From the NCBI GenBank assembly GCA_009695395.1, contig SIBB01000192.1, positions 1 to 6,944 of the forward strand: a DNA stretch of 6,944 nt. Direction: 5' to 3'. Position numbers and translations under genes: made by a program. Under the pieces are notes generated by a model. That model was given only the letters and a program-made list of their open reading frames with translations. It had not been told where the DNA came from and did not search any database. Source of the stretch: Pedosphaera sp. (GTDB lineage: Bacteria; Verrucomicrobiota; Verrucomicrobiia; Limisphaerales; SXTU01). Position 1 is the first letter of the stretch; every line of letters begins with the position of its first letter. This document shows, piece by piece, positions 6,028 to 6,944 of this stretch.

Positions 6028-6944
6028 ATGATAAACTCCAGAATGCTCTCGGCGGGTTTGGCAGCGGCGGGGTTGTTGTTCTGCGGTAACACGCGCGCCT
6101 CGGCGCAAGTCCTCGGCGGCTACTCCCCCGCGCCCGTCAACGACCCGCAGGTGCAGGCGGCGGCGAAGTTCGCCGTCAGGTCCCACGACCCGCAGCTCAA
6201 ACTCATCGGCGTCGCGCAGGCGCAGCAGCAAGTCGTGGCCGGGCAGAACTTCCGCCTCACACTCAAGGTGGAGGACCAGGGCGCGAACCGCGTCGCCGAC
6301 GCCGTCGTCTGGCTGAAGCTCGACGGCAAGCACGATCTGACCTCGTGGCAATGGGTGCCGGCGAAGCCGAAGCTCAAAATCATTCCCGGCCAGGTCATCG
6401 TCCCGACGGGCAACGGGGAGATGCGCCGGCCGTGGGGCGAACTCATCAGCCTCGACCTCAAGACGCGCACCGGGAAGTTCCGCAACGAGGGCGACGACGC
6501 GGTGATGAGCTTCACCGTCATGCCCTACGCCGAGTTGCTGCACCACGCGGCCAGCGGGGACTTGCAGGACTTTCGCGTCGGCACGCGCGCCATCTTCCGG
6601 CTGCACGAGAACGAAAAGGGCGAATGGGTTTGGCTCACCTACATACAGGATGAGATGAACATGCTCAACGGTCACAAGGAATATTTCTATGTGGACCGCA
6701 TGGACGCCGCGAAACGTTCGCTCGATTGCACTTGGGCGAACTTCGACAAAAGTTTCGTGCGCCAGACCAACGTCGTAATCGAGACCGACGGCGCGACGCG
6801 TTTCTGGAAGGCCGGTGCGCCGGCGAAGTTCACGGACATCAAGATGGGCGACAAACTTCGCACCAAGACCCACGGCGCGGGCAGTGGCAAACGCCGTATC
6901 GCGTGGGAAGTCTTCCTCGACGACGCGAGCCTCGTGAAATTCCA
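6028..6944 (+). CDS. Exported cystatin-like domain protein with repeated D-x3-G module (3' end cut by window edge)
   Basis: The reading stays open from the ATG at 6028 to the window edge, with 305 codons visible. A Sec signal peptide (residues 1-26) ends in ASA, giving a mature N-terminus QVLGGYSP. Residues 27-112 look like a cystatin domain (MEROPS family I25): Gly30-Gly31 at the N-terminal trunk; AAKFAVRSHD at 45-54, close to the helix signature ARFAVDEHN of plant cystatins; QVVAG at 68-72, the Q-x-V-x-G hairpin; then AVVWLKL at 92-98 and LTSWQW at 104-109 in the place of the second Trp-containing hairpin. In known cystatins these three wedge elements block papain-like proteases, so a secreted inhibitor is possible, though a non-inhibitory cystatin fold is also possible. 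Residues 168-186 and 257-275 carry the same 19-residue module as the upstream gene. The gap upstream is 26 bases. An alternative ATG at 6043 (Met6) would also leave a usable signal peptide. Confidence 0.88.
   Translation, partial: MINSRMLSAGLAAAGLLFCGNTRASAQVLGGYSPAPVNDPQVQAAAKFAVRSHDPQLKLIGVAQAQQQVVAGQNFRLTLKVEDQGANRVADAVVWLKLDGKHDLTSWQWVPAKPKLKIIPGQVIVPTGNGEMRRPWGELISLDLKTRTGKFRNEGDDAVMSFTVMPYAELLHHAASGDLQDFRVGTRAIFRLHENEKGEWVWLTYIQDEMNMLNGHKEYFYVDRMDAAKRSLDCTWANFDKSFVRQTNVVIETDGATRFWKAGAPAKFTDIKMGDKLRTKTHGAGSGKRRIAWEVFLDDASLVKF

Larger units (their letters stand above)
954..6944 (+). other. Apparent four-gene operon for exported proteins
   Basis: Four same-strand genes follow each other with gaps of 16, 46 and 26 bases. 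None of the gaps contains a stem followed by a T-run, and none is long enough for an obvious separate promoter. All four products begin with an export signal (three Sec, one Tat-like). The third and fourth share a repeated module, which ties them to each other. Operon membership is inferred from spacing. The operon may continue past the right edge. Confidence 0.7.

Noticed and set aside
5992..6873. 293-codon open frame on the minus strand
   Set aside because: It is antisense to the cystatin-like gene; the plus-strand frame has a signal peptide and cystatin motifs.

Overview
The window comes from a GC-rich bacterium, most likely of the Planctomycetota-Verrucomicrobiota group. I favour Verrucomicrobiota, although the sequence alone cannot exclude a planctomycete. 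The clues are a type II secretion-type prepilin with an exact H-X9-DG motif, a large exported protein combining a planctomycete-type cytochrome c with the DUF1587/1595/1592/1588/1585 set, and an adjacent DUF1552 (HXXSHH) protein. These families are typical of that group. No RNA gene, CRISPR array, insertion sequence, integrase or attachment site is visible, and no gene-free stretch exceeds about 100 bases.

Layout: the minus strand from 857 to the left edge carries a prepilin-like gene that runs off the window. A short divergent intergenic region (858-953) holds its Shine-Dalgarno sequence and a small operator-like inverted repeat. From 954 to the right edge four genes lie head to tail on the plus strand with gaps of 16, 46 and 26 bases and no visible terminator, so they look like one operon: (1) a di-heme-motif cytochrome c / DUF1592-family protein; (2) a DUF1552 protein with a twin-arginine signal; (3) an unrecognised Sec-exported protein; (4) an exported protein that opens with a cystatin-like domain and runs off the right edge.

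All four plus-strand products carry export signals, so the operon appears to act in the periplasm or at the cell surface. The DUF1592 and DUF1552 genes are a familiar pair of unknown biochemical role, suspected to take part in redox or polymer-processing work at the cell surface. The less expected part is downstream. The third and fourth genes share a repeated module: four ungapped 19-residue copies with an invariant Asp and an invariant Gly. The fourth gene also has all three elements of the papain-binding wedge of cystatins: an N-terminal Gly-Gly, QVVAG, and a Trp-containing second hairpin. A cystatin-like domain fused to this module, in an apparent operon with a surface cytochrome, is the best candidate here for something undescribed.
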